Assembly (NCBI GenBank): GCA_963422465.1
Contig: OY730172.1
Location: 682,001 to 746,000, forward strand
Length of the DNA stretch: 64,000 nucleotides
DNA from: Lichina pygmaea
Taxonomy: Eukaryota > Ascomycota > Lichinomycetes > Lichinales > Lichinaceae
Direction: 5' to 3'
Shown here: piece by piece, positions 54,401 to 64,000 of the stretch
Numbering within the stretch: position 1 is the first letter of the stretch
Layout of the letters: each line of letters starts with the position of its first letter
The notes under the pieces: model-generated
The model's input: only the letters and a program-made list of their open reading frames with translations
Told to the model about the DNA's origin: nothing
Databases searched by the model: none
Translations under genes and position numbers: made by a program

Positions 54401-55713
54401 CCCCAACCACTGATGCCATACAGCTAACAGAGCTGCCTTGGCTGCTCCTGGGGTAACAAGAGCAAGCTCTTGCTTGGTGGTGAGACAGAAGAGCTCTCCT
54501 TCTTGCTTGGCGACAGCAAGGAGTTGCCTGTTCCTCCAGATCTGACAATCCTTTCTGAATTCCACGGTACAGCCCTTTGAGACTAGAGCAGAGACAGAGA
54601 GAAGACTGTACTTCATCTCCAGCACAAGAGAGATGTCGGTGATTGTCAGGGGTGTCGGTGAGGTGTCTGCAGGCAGGAAGGAGTCTAGCTTGACTTGACC
54701 AGACCCTAGGCTTTCCATCGCTTGATTGTCTCCCAGCAGAACACTTGAAGAAGCTGGAGAGAACTTGGTGAACAGTGACCGCAGTGGTGTCATGTGCTGT
54801 GACACTCCAGAATCAACATACCAGCCAGGCTTGATGGGGGCTGACATCGCCATAAGGACTTGGCCCTGTGAGTCCTCCTTTTTGTCCTTCTTCTGCTTCT
54901 GTCCCTTTCCTCTGTTCTTGCCCTTGCTGTCCTTGTCCTTCCACTTTGGCTTCAGCTCCAGGTGGAGATGCCAGCATTTCTCCTCCGTGTGACCACCACC
55001 TTTGCAGAATGAGCACTTCTTAGTGTTCTTGACCTTAGATGAAGCAAAAAGGGCAGTGCTGGGCTCATCCTTTGTGTTGCAACACTCCTCATCCAGAAGC
55101 TGACAGACAACCTGTTCTAGGCTAGGGTCTTCAATGTGTTGCAGGCTGTTGATGGTGTTCGACACGAACAGCCTGTAGTTCTGCCCGAGACTGTGGAGAA
55201 GTGTCGAGGTCATAACCCAGTCAGGGAAGTTCTTGTCAAGGCTCTTCAACTGCAGGTGAGAAGCCTTGATGTGCTGGACATACTCTTGGATGCTCGAGAA
55301 GCCAGCAAACCTGGATCCCATCAACTCCTGGAGGAAGTGGTGCCGGGCTGAGAATCCTTGCACAGAAAACATCAACTTGATCATCTCCCACATGTGCTTA
55401 GCAGAGACGCACTGGTGCGTGTGATCCAGGAGGAAGTCTTCAACACACATCTTGATGATGTTCCTGGCCTTTTGATCTTTGCGGGTAAAGCCCGGACTCT
55501 TTGATTCCTCATCAGTAGGATCAACGCACTGCCAAAGGTCTAACTGATCTAGGACATTCTCTGCCTTCCAGGCCCAATGACGGTAGTTCTCCATCCCCTT
55601 CAGCTTGGGCACTGTGGTGATATACACCTTCTTGTCCGACATTGTGGAGGTAGGCTGCCATGGTGGCTGGCCTTTGATTCAGTCCTTGTTGAGGATTGTG
55701 GGCAGCTCTTCCT

Positions 55714-56050
55714 GAGCTCCCACTGGCGAAGGTGTCTTGTTGATGGCTGGGTGGCTTCTCAGAGCTCCCAATTGACCGATGGTGTCTTGGTGACAGCTGG
55801 GCGGCTTCTCAGAGCTCCCAATTGACCGATGGCGTCTCGGTGACGGCTGGGCGGCTTCTCAGAGCTCCCACTGACCGAAGGCGTCTCAGTGACAGCTGGG
55901 TGGCTTCTCAGAGCTCCCACTTGACCGATTGTCTTCTTGGTGACGGTTGGGTAGCTTCTCAGAGCTCCCGGCACAAGCAACTTGGATGGCTAACTCAGAG
56001 CTCCCAATCACCAGCGATGTTGACAGCTGCCAGGTAGCTTCTTGAGCTTC
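55714..56050 (-). repeat. 48-51-bp tandem repeat in the Copia leader
   Basis: On the plus strand GAGCTCCC (or GAGCTTCC) starts units at 55714, 55762, 55812, 55862, 55911, 55962, 55998 and 56044. The first five are 48-51 bp and similar throughout (TGACCGATGG, GTGACAGCTGGG, GGCTTCTCA); the last units are shorter and diverged. The array lies between the primer site and gag. Confidence 0.9.
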
Positions 56051-56086
56051 CTGGCCTGGCCTTCTCTCTTCTTCGTCGGCGACTGA

Positions 56087-56101
56087 GCCGGGCTCATAAC
56101 C
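56087..56101 (-). other. Copia primer binding site, half-tRNA type
   Basis: On the minus strand GGTTATGAGCCCGGC follows the left LTR immediately. GGGCTCATAACC is the anticodon stem-loop of initiator tRNA-Met, so priming by a cut internal tRNA, as in Drosophila copia, is likely. Confidence 0.8.
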
Positions 56102-56383
56102 TGTTCGACTGTGAACGCTACAGCAAGCAGCGGGAAGAAGAAGATGAGTGTCACGACTGATTGATTGATTAGGGAGAACTAGCTAATCATCTATATGTAG
56201 ACACGAAGCTGATGTTTGCCTTAGAGCAACAGAAGGCTCTAGAAGGCATGATGCGGATCCATGCAGGATCGACGGGAGACAACGTTGACGGGAGACAGCG
56301 GAGACGGCATCAGGCGGCTCCATGCAGGATCGGCTGCACCATGCAGCAGCGCTATGCGGCAGCAGCAGGATCAACATCAAACA
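56102..56383 (-). repeat. left LTR of Copia element
   Basis: 282 bp. Read on the minus strand it begins TGTTTGATGTTGATCC and ends CAGTCGAACA, directly before the primer site. The start is fixed by the right LTR, where the same TGTTTGATG abuts the purine tract. Confidence 0.8.
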
Positions 56384-56796
56384 CAGACAAACACAAGGCA
56401 GACATATAAAAGCCAGACGAGAGAGAAGCATCAAATGCCTAGACAAAGAAGCCAAGGGCAAGAAGAGCAAGAAGAACATGAGGAGCAAGATGAGCAAGAG
56501 CAGGAGCAAGATGAGCAAGAGCAACATCTGCACCCGCAGCGTGATATTACATATATAATGGTACACCATTCGAAGACGGATACGGAAAAGCCCAAGGGTA
56601 TCATGCCCCCCCCTCCCTTCTTTTGAGATATTTGTCCCCCGGAAATTTGTCCTCCCCGCTATTTGTTTCCCTGTTCATTCGTTCCACTCGTCGACAGCCC
56701 TCTTAGATCCTTGATCAAACTCCTTTCGTCTCCATGTCTGCTCCTTTTTCTAATGGCTGCTCGACCATTGATCCCCGTCTGCTCCCTTGCCATAGC
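56384..56796. other. spacer between Copia element and HIR3
   Basis: 413 bp. An imperfect repeat of GAGCAAGATGAGCAAGAGCA runs from about 56456 to 56530. The right end is the 3' flank of HIR3. Confidence 0.6.
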
Positions 56797-56833
56797 TTAC
56801 CCCTCGATATCCCCACTCTCACGAGTGACTTCG

Positions 56834-56870
<37 letters not shown>

Positions 56871-59800
56871 CGGCATCGACGGCATCGCGCACGGTGACCT
56901 CTGCAGATGCTTCATACACTCCCGCGGGTATATCTCGTGACGAGTGTGTACTTCCATCGTTGTCGTTGTTGTTCGCATCAATCGATTCCCCTCGCGAAGA
57001 TCGACCCGCTTCGTCGTCTTCGCCGTCCTCATCGTCGTCTTCGTCTGCTGCTGTAGACCTTTCCCGAGGAGCTTCGTCGTCGGCGTCGTCGTCACTGCCA
57101 CCATCACTACCGCCCCCTTCGTCGTCTTGTGCATCACTCGAACTGCCGGGGCTGTTGGGCTGGGAGGGGGATATGCCCGCGATCGCGTTCCTTCCTGGCG
57201 AGTCTGGTGCACCACTCGCGCCCCGAGACGGCTGAGCTGGGACGGTAGAGGTAGGCGCCGCCACCCCCGCCGCAGAAGCGGCTTTCGTGCTGTCGTCCAC
57301 ACGTACGGATCGACTGCCGCCGGCCGGTGCGGTCAAGACGGCGCTGTGCGCTGTGGACCTGTTGACGATGAGCTCGACCTTGCGCAAGATCTCTTTTTTC
57401 GTGAGCGCTTTGGTTCGCTGCTTCGTGGCCTGCTGCACGGGAGCTTCTTGGTTCGAGACCGGAGAAGTAGGCAGATCGACTCCGCCATCGATGTTCATGA
57501 CGAGGTTTTCGACGCTCATCAAGTCCCGGCGGTTGCCGTGTGATCTATCGGGCTCTTCGCGGGCGTCATCTGTTGACTCCGTCAAAGCGGACTCGTACAT
57601 ACGAGCGAAAGAATCGGTAAGCAGATCATCGAAGGCACCCGACGGCGTAAGACTTCCATTGAGCCTCTTGAGCTCGTGAGCTTGACACATGACATCCACT
57701 AGCGGTTGAGAGGTCGCCACATCTTCGAGCCAGCTGCAAATCCTCGGCCATCGCGCGCTCAGCTCGTCAGTGGTAACAGACTTGAGCTGCGTCTCGGTCC
57801 CCCCTTCTGGAATTTGGCCCTCTCGACGAAGAAGCTACCTAGAATCAGCATGGCGCAACTTGAGCGGCGTAAACCGGATCCCTCGCGGCAAAGCGTAGAA
57901 CGATACGCACCTTCATGTATGCTCGGCTCACCTCCGTCCAGACCTTGGTGTGCTGATAGAAGTCTGCGGCCCGTCTCCGAACCCGTTTGGCCAGTGCTTC
58001 CATGCTAACCTTGTCATTAAGCTGCAACAAGAGACGCACAAAGAACAGCGTGTATCTTGACGTGTACACGAAATGACGCCCGGCCCTGGTGGCTATGTAA
58101 GCATTCTTGCTTCATGCCAGCAAAAGTGGTTCACCCAAATACCTCTCAAATTCTGGCTTCCAGACCTGTACGTTCATTGTCTTGGTGAAGATTTGCTGGG
58201 TCAACTCATGCTTTGCTCCTACGGCGGCTGGCACATCACCCTCGGAGCCATCGTAGATGACATGAGCGGCACGGGCAGTCATCCGATGATGCCAATTGGC
58301 TTTATCGGCCGTCCGTAGCACGCCTAGAAGTCGCAAGATAAAAGGCTCCCAGGAATCCTGATCGTAAGCAGGCTGTACCTTCTTTACAAAAGGAGTGGCT
58401 TCCAGTAAGGTGCAAGCCTCAGGCACCTGCCGCATGTGTCAGCGACAGGCCTGTTCGCCTTTAGCAGGGGGCTGAGAGCACACACATCGAGATCGCCTTT
58501 CTGCACCAGCTTATGGACAACTGAGACAAGCTTGTAGTGGGGTTCGAAGATTGGATCGTGCTTGTCCGACTTGCGTCCCGGGAGTTTCTGTATAGCTTGG
58601 ACGAAGCATGCAATGACATGCTCGAGCCGGACGGCTAGACCTGGTGGCTCCGCCTCGTTGCCGCCGTGATTGTACATCTTCCAGATGGCCTTGCCCCTCA
58701 TGTAGTGATTACTAGCAGGCCGTTACTCGGACAAGCCCGGCAAGGACGAACCGTTGAAACGGAGAGACTTACATCCAGTACTCAGGTCTTCCCGTAATCG
58801 CCCTGTCGAACAGTGCGCTGGCGAGCTTCCAGACAGCGTACTCCGAAATCTGTGGATGGGGCGTGCTTTCGTACACGTGGTCTCCGTTGAACATCCTCGT
58901 GTAGTCGTTCAAAGAAAACGCCTCCATATCGAACGGAGCCCGTGAGGATGCGTACATCCGAATGCCAAAGTCCGTATAGAGATAGGAGATCTTCTCGTCC
59001 ACCTCTGGGGACGTCTCGTCCGACCGGTCTGCGAGAGCTACAGCCACCATGTAGCAGTGTATAGCGTGACGCTGGAGGGTTCTCAGCTCTTCTCGGGTAC
59101 CGTTAATATTATCCGCCGACCACAGAACGTGCTCCTCGATCAGGGAATCTTTGGTCTGGGCGAGTCGGTACCATGTCATCCACTTGTCCATGTCGTGCTG
59201 TAGGTCCAGTTTCAGAAAGGTGGCGGCCGTCGTCAGGTCATCCTTAGGGCTTGCTGTCGTACGTTTCTGAGACCGGAAACGCGTAAGAGCCATGTCACCC
59301 AAGAAGAAGTACCATCCAGTACGGGCGACGGTTGTGTATTGGCTCGGAATATGGAATCCTGCCAAATGAAAGAGACCTCGCATGACTCGGTAAAGGTCAC
59401 CGGGGTTGATGGAGGAGTCCATGAACGCTTTGAAGACACGTGAGTTGGTTGCCAGCAACTTTGTTGGTTTGAGGGTGCCGATGCTCGTCTGATACTTGTC
59501 GATGGTGTTTTTGTATTCTGGTTTGGAGAGGTCTCTGGCGTTGACGCTCCTCAGGAGGGGAAGAATGAAGGTGAGAGTATCCACGGCAATGCTCCGGTCA
59601 AGCGGCTCGGAAGGGCAATTGTGCTCCTGGACCTTGGCGCTGAACGTCCCTAGCCTGATTTCGTAGACGTCATAGAGGGCCTGAAGCATCTCGTCTTGAC
59701 TCCCCTCGGCCAGATCGAGTTTGCACAACTCAGAAATGATGTACTTTGGTAGGATCTTGTTAGATGCTCCGCAGAAGGCGCGCAAGCCAGTCACTCCATG

Positions 59801-62800
59801 TACGGCGAAGAGATACTGCAACAGGCGATCGGACCAAGCAGAGCTCAACCCGCGATTTTGCAGGATGCCCTCCTTGAGCAACGTGTAAAGAAGTATCCAT
59901 GCTCGTATTTGCATGTCTCGCAGTCTGTCCGTTGCGGCAGTGACCGAAGCGGAAGAGAGCTGAGGAGACGTCACAACCGGGCTTACTCTGCCAGACCTTA
60001 CAGAGTCTTCGAAGAGCGCGCCGGCGTGAAGCCATCTGGCAAGCCTGGCAACTGCTGCCACCGAGTCCTTGATGTGCTCGTAGTCAATGCATTCGAAGGC
60101 TGACACCTCGTTGACTGCTATCAAAATTGCTGTGGATAGATGCTCGTTGACGTCGCGTAGCCACTTCAAAGTTGAAGTCTGCCGGGCAGCCTGCGACATG
60201 TTGTCTCCAGAGCCTTGAGTGATCTCTGCCGTGACGATTTCAATGCATCGAAGATGGCTGGACAGGACTTTGGTGGGGTATTGAATGTCCTCATATGCTT
60301 GGCTAAGCTTGGTCCACAGGAACAGCCTCAGAGAAGGATTTGCCTGGCTCAGGACCTTCACAGCCGCTCGCAATCGCGGAAGGGAATTCCCTCGAGCGAG
60401 CATCTTCTCGCTGAGGTTGTCCTCAACGTTGCCCGTCATCGGATGATCTTGAGGTCCTAGCGGAGATGGGAGAGCATTTTCGCCGGTAACCAGCGCAACC
60501 TCTTGAGGCTCAAGGACGGGCTCGAGCCTTTCAATCAAAAATACCGAATCTGCTGGAGACGAGGAGAAGAGCTCAGAAAAGTAGTCCAGGGATGCTGACT
60601 TTGACATCTCACTCTCCGCCGCAGCAGTTGATATCTCAGGCATGGACGCACTGTTCGGGAGTTTGAACGACGGACTACCGGCCACCGTCAGATATCTCTT
60701 GACCTCGCCCATGCCTTCAACAATGCGCTCACTAGATGCCTCCGTGGAAAGGTTGACTAGGATCTGTGTTGCCCATAGATATCGAAAAGACAGATCGTCT
60801 TCCGCAGCTGGCTTCGGCTCCAATTGGAAGTATATCTGTGCAAGGCGGTCCATGACTGCGGCCCACCTCTCCACTCGATCTCTTTGGATGGATGTGGAGC
60901 TAATTTCAGCCCCGCTACGAGCGGCCGTCATGAGAGCGTATGTGTCCAGGTGCAACTCGAAGATAGTTTGAGTTGTGTTCATGACCCTCAACAACGACCC
61001 CGGCGGAGGCTGCTCCGCCGCTGATGCCCGGATCTTCTGGAACCACGATTCCAGTTTCTCGCTGTCACTCCTTAGGACTTGATACATGTGTTTGTCCAGG
61101 CAGATCAGCATCTGAAGGACTAGGTCTTTGAGCGGGTCAGACCAGCTGTGATGAAGATAGCTGGTCCGGCGGTAGGTCTGCGATCCGTCGAGTGGCCACG
61201 TCTCATTTCCCTGTGGCGAGATCAGAGAGTCAAGCCACAAGGTTGACGCTTCGGTGATCTGCATTCGTTCGAGCTTCACCCGCTTGACAAACTTTGCCAA
61301 GCCTAGTTTAACTGGACCATGCTCGACGTTTTCCTTGTCCAGCCCCCACTTCGTGTAGTCGAGGAATCTTGTAAGATCTGGCCTTTGGTCGGTTCTTGAT
61401 TCCGTCGGTGGTTCCGTTGCCGGTTCCTTCAATCCGGCCTGTGGAACTAGCTCATGTGAATCTTGCTGGCAGGCGAAAGCATCATGTTTGGTTTGATCCC
61501 AAGACGAGAACGATAGGTACAAGTCCGCGAAAGGAATGTCATCCGAGTCGATGCTGGTAGGGACCTTTTGTCCTTCCGTGGGAGGTGCTGCTAGCTCTGT
61601 GCCGATCTCGTGCAGTGAAGCCGCGCTACCCAAGCAGCTGATACCAAGATCATCAATCAATTCGCCAGCCACGTTGAACAGCCTTTCATCGGCTGCCGTG
61701 CAGACTGCAGTCTGTGAGTCGGATTGTTTGGCAGTATCCACAGTCGTCTTTTCGTTGGAGGCTGCAGCCTCCGCTTGAGATTCTCGGGCCCGGATACGTT
61801 TACTTCTGACCCGGCCACCATCAGCGGATTCCGGAAGACCGGCCGCCGACGAGGTTCGTTTTCTCAACGGTACCCGGACATGATCTTTATTCGCAGCGGT
61901 CAGCGGTGTGCCCTCTGCCGCTACCTCTCATAGCATAGTCCGTAGACGCCCCTCTAGCCTACCTTCTGCTCCTGCGACCCCACCTGTCTGAGCAACTCTA
62001 AGGTTAGCCGGTGTGGCATCCATGACGCTTTCTGTCCTTAAAGGTGCGGTTGTCGGATTTTCCGTATTGCCATCGGCGCCCGAACCCTCCGAACGACCGG
62101 GTAGGTTTCCTCGAGCATCTTGTTGTTCGTCCGCATCCTCGTCATCGCCGAGTTCTTCGTTGCCGGGAAAGCAGAACTGAACGGCTGCCCCCGGCGTTGT
62201 TTCCATCTGACCCTGCTGCTGAGCCTGTCGTGTGGTCAGGAGCGCTTTGCCGACTTCGAGCCAGCTTGGCGCTTCACATTCGATGCGATGCTGGGGAACC
62301 ATGGATCGGAGCATTTGCTGGATCTCTGCCCTGTCGTCCGAGTCCGAGGGCGAGTGGGGCAGGAATGGGTAGGGATCCAGACCGAGCTGCCACGCTGCAG
62401 ACAATCGTTTGTGCTTAAGCTTAGACATGAGGCCGTTGGCCATAGATCGTGTGTCTCCAAGTCTTTCGAGAAGCTGTGAGAAATCAGCATCAACCTGGCG
62501 CGCTCCTGAGCATTCTGGGCTGGCTGACCTGCCGCAACTGCTCTTGCGCAAACGCATCATCCAGTCCCACATCCAAAGGATTCTGCGCTCCCGCATTGCC
62601 ATCCCGGTCATGGGCCAGGGCCGATTCCAAGCAGAGCCTCGCAATGCGTTTCTTCCCCAAGGCGTCCGCAATCCTCGCGGTACGTCTCCATAGCTCCGAG
62701 TCGGTCTCGTCTGTTTTCAGCGCTAGAGCGTAAAACTCCAAAACCCGATCCAGTGCGGCACACGTTTGATGTTGCGTATCTCGGTTGGTACGTGCGGTTT

Positions 62801-63302
62801 GCGAGAGGAACTGTCCGAGGCGGTCGAGGAGAAACTGCCCTCTGTTTTTGTATGCAAGATGAAGAAGCTGTGGCAAGGTGTTGGGCGCAGCGTCCGTCCC
62901 TGTTCGCAGGCTCGCGGCCGAGTTGATGAGATCCCTTCCAACGGCCCCTACCTCGGCGTCATCGCTGTCGACATCTTGATCTGTTTGAGATCCTTGAGCC
63001 GCATAGGTATCTTGCTCGTCGTACGAGAAAATTTCCGATTTGAACAGCGTGGCATACGCGTCAATGGCTTCGTCAAAGTAAGCTGGGCCTCGTGCATGCA
63101 GCTCGATCGCATTCTGATACAGCTTCAGGGCTTCCTCAATCTTTACAGAATGTTGTCAGCGTTTGGACCCTCTCGGACACGTACGCAATATCATAGGCAA
63201 CGATTCTCTCACCTGGAGCTCTCTCGTGTCGTCGACCTCGTCATCGCCCTCGTCGTCTGGGATGACGTTCAAGGCCGTGAAAGTTGCCTGTCGCACAGTC
63301 AT
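56797..63302 (-). CDS. HIR3: HIR complex subunit Hir3/CABIN1 homologue (2012 aa)
   Basis: Eight minus-strand exons: 63213-63302, 62529-63140, 61963-62473, 58773-61884, 58496-58711, 58143-58427, 57911-58085 and 56797-57834, closing to 2013 codons. All seven introns (55-78 bp) have GT-AG ends and restore the family sequence. HIR3 is the TPR-rich scaffold of the HIR complex, which deposits H3-H4 outside S phase and represses histone genes. Landmarks: IEEALKLYQNAIELHARGPA (exon 2), VRVPLRKRTSSAAGLPE at the exon 3/4 junction, HHSWSDPLKDLVLQMLICLD, APFDMEAFSLNDYTRMF, HYMRGKAIWKMYNHGGN, KHDPIFEPHYKLVSVVHKLV, DKANWHHRMTARAAHVIYDG, KHELTQQIFTKTMNVQVWKP and RYTLFFVRLLLQLND. The C-terminal 300 residues are disordered, ending in an Asp-rich run before EVTRESGDIEG. 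A Copia element lies 413 bp past the stop. Confidence 0.95.
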
Positions 63303-64000
63303 TAGCTAGATATTCAAGAGCCACACATCTTCAGGCTGTGACAGGCCTATACACACCGATCTGACCATGATGGGCTGGATATAATAACAACAGGAGGTGG
63401 CGGCAGTGTTGAGGAATGCAGTAGCCCACCATTGCACATGCGATCAAAGTACCGCTATGATATCAGGCGGAACAAGCCGCGACGGCTGCTATTGTTAGAA
63501 GGGCAGCTACATCTGCGTCGCGTGTTCGGTGGCGCTCACAGGCCTATAATTTAGGCGAGCTTGTCACTGCAGAAGAGACGTTGGTCTCATCTATCGAGCA
63601 GCGGATAGACTGACTTGACACCACCACGAAGATGGTTCGCTGACCATCGACTCTCTGTCGAGTACCTGGCTGCGAGCTCAACTCCAGTAACGAGAATCAT
63701 GGTTAAGCCGTTGGTCCCCGAGTAAGTGGAATTCCGCATCGTGCCTCCCGTTCCCAGAGCCTGTCTCATCCCCGGGGGACCAGGCACGAGACGGCCAGTT
63801 TGCGTTGAGATCCTCATGTATGACACGAGGATGTCGATGCCTGACCTCCCTCGAGGTCAGGCTCTTCATTGTTTCGGTCTCAGTTGCTGACTTGCGCATC
63901 TCAGGATCGTCGAGGATGCTCTTTACGCCGTCGTTGAAGCAAGGACAGACACGCTTTCGTCTCTGCGGGAACTGGGACCTCCGGATCTCGTCCATCTGGT
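63303..64000. other. region upstream of HIR3, running to the window edge
   Basis: Contains the HIR3 promoter next to 63302 (for instance the ATAATAACAACAGG stretch at 63380-63394). The rest is covered only by one weak open frame. Confidence 0.4.
63678..63995 (-). CDS. weak open frame at the window edge, possibly the 3' exon of a gene
   Basis: 105 residues from MDEIRRSQFPQRRKRVCPCF to a stop at 63678. The frame is open to the window end, so it may be the C-terminal part of a longer gene. Composition is polar and basic. I see no known motif. It could equally be chance. Confidence 0.25.
   Translation of the reverse strand: MDEIRRSQFPQRRKRVCPCFNDGVKSILDDPEMRKSATETETMKSLTSREVRHRHPRVIHEDLNANWPSRAWSPGDETGSGNGRHDAEFHLLGDQRLNHDSRYWS

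Larger units (their letters stand above)
51283..56383 (-). mobile_element. Ty1/Copia LTR retrotransposon
   Basis: About 5.1 kb on the minus strand. In transcription order: left LTR (56102-56383), primer site, a repeated leader (55714-56050), gag with a CCHC knuckle (about 54950-55640), protease (near 54800), the GAG-pre-integrase and integrase regions (about 53200-54500), reverse transcriptase (about 52100-53100), RNase H (about 51560-51950), a purine tract AAGTGGGAG (51482-51490) and the right LTR. The gene order with integrase before reverse transcriptase marks Copia. Coding sequence is largely open, so the copy is not very old, but it is broken, with about two breaks in the coding region. 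The right LTR shares only its first 24 bases with the left LTR, so its outer end is uncertain (51283 is a guess based on TG). Confidence 0.9.

Overview
The window is nuclear DNA of a filamentous ascomycete (Pezizomycotina, probably Sordariomycetes; the class is an inference). Reasons: GC-rich genes with short introns (46-156 bp, one of 331 bp) that have GT or GC donors and CTNAC-like branch sites; proteins typical of this group (a CFEM-type GPI protein, a fungal hexose transporter, a BCS1 AAA protein, a HIR3 subunit, a single PARP-type zinc-finger protein); and fungal pogo and Copia transposons. I found no CRISPR, operon, tRNA or rRNA. Spacers are rich in poly-C/poly-G tracts and short palindromes.

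Layout. 0.4-3.2 kb (-): a probable mitochondrial helical protein. 4.0-5.4 kb (+): a PARP-type zinc-finger protein with five exons, one GC-AG intron and a 19-nt first exon. 6.2-8.3 kb (-): an unrecognised two-exon protein with two hydrophobic segments. 9.3-9.7 kb (-): a small acidic protein with a CHZ-like motif. 10.1-17 kb: a transposon island holding a nearly complete pogo/Fot1-type element with 51-bp inverted repeats and a TA duplication, then a decayed pogo transposase split by a 2.45-kb LTR element. 19.3-21.5 kb (-): a hexose transporter. 21.5-25.7 kb: 4.1 kb with no gene I can support. 25.7-29.4 kb: BCS1 (-) and a NAPE-PLD-type phospholipase D (+), divergent across about 400 bp. 31.2-34.2 kb (-): a 1000-residue repeat-rich CFEM GPI protein. 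36.1-37.8 kb (-): a glutamine-synthetase-fold enzyme. 39.5-41.1 kb (-): a membrane-anchored protein with a His/Lys/Arg/Asp repeat. 42.5-43.6 kb (-): a BTB/POZ protein. 44.2-45.8 kb (+): SEC11 signal peptidase, then a ubiquitin-conjugating E2. 47.5-50.4 kb (+): a TBC-domain Rab GAP. 51.3-56.4 kb (-): a Ty1/Copia element with a half-tRNA-type primer site and a tandemly repeated leader. 56.8-63.3 kb (-): HIR3, eight exons, 2012 residues. The last 700 bp hold one weak open frame running toward the window edge.

How the genes relate. Most are unrelated housekeeping genes. One pairing may be meaningful: BCS1 and the NAPE-PLD homologue (yeast Fmp30) are both mitochondrial inner-membrane proteins and share a divergent promoter. 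SEC11 and the CFEM protein act in secretion and at the cell surface. HIR3 and the small CHZ-like protein would both concern histones if the latter call is right. I did not find a clearly new multi-gene system. The most unusual features are the nested transposon island with CpG-biased decay, the Copia leader repeat and mismatched LTR pair, frame-preserving stop-free introns, recurrent GTACGGAGTACTCCGTAC palindromes, and hypervariable repeats inside coding genes. All exon boundaries were read by eye from splice signals and reading-frame closure.
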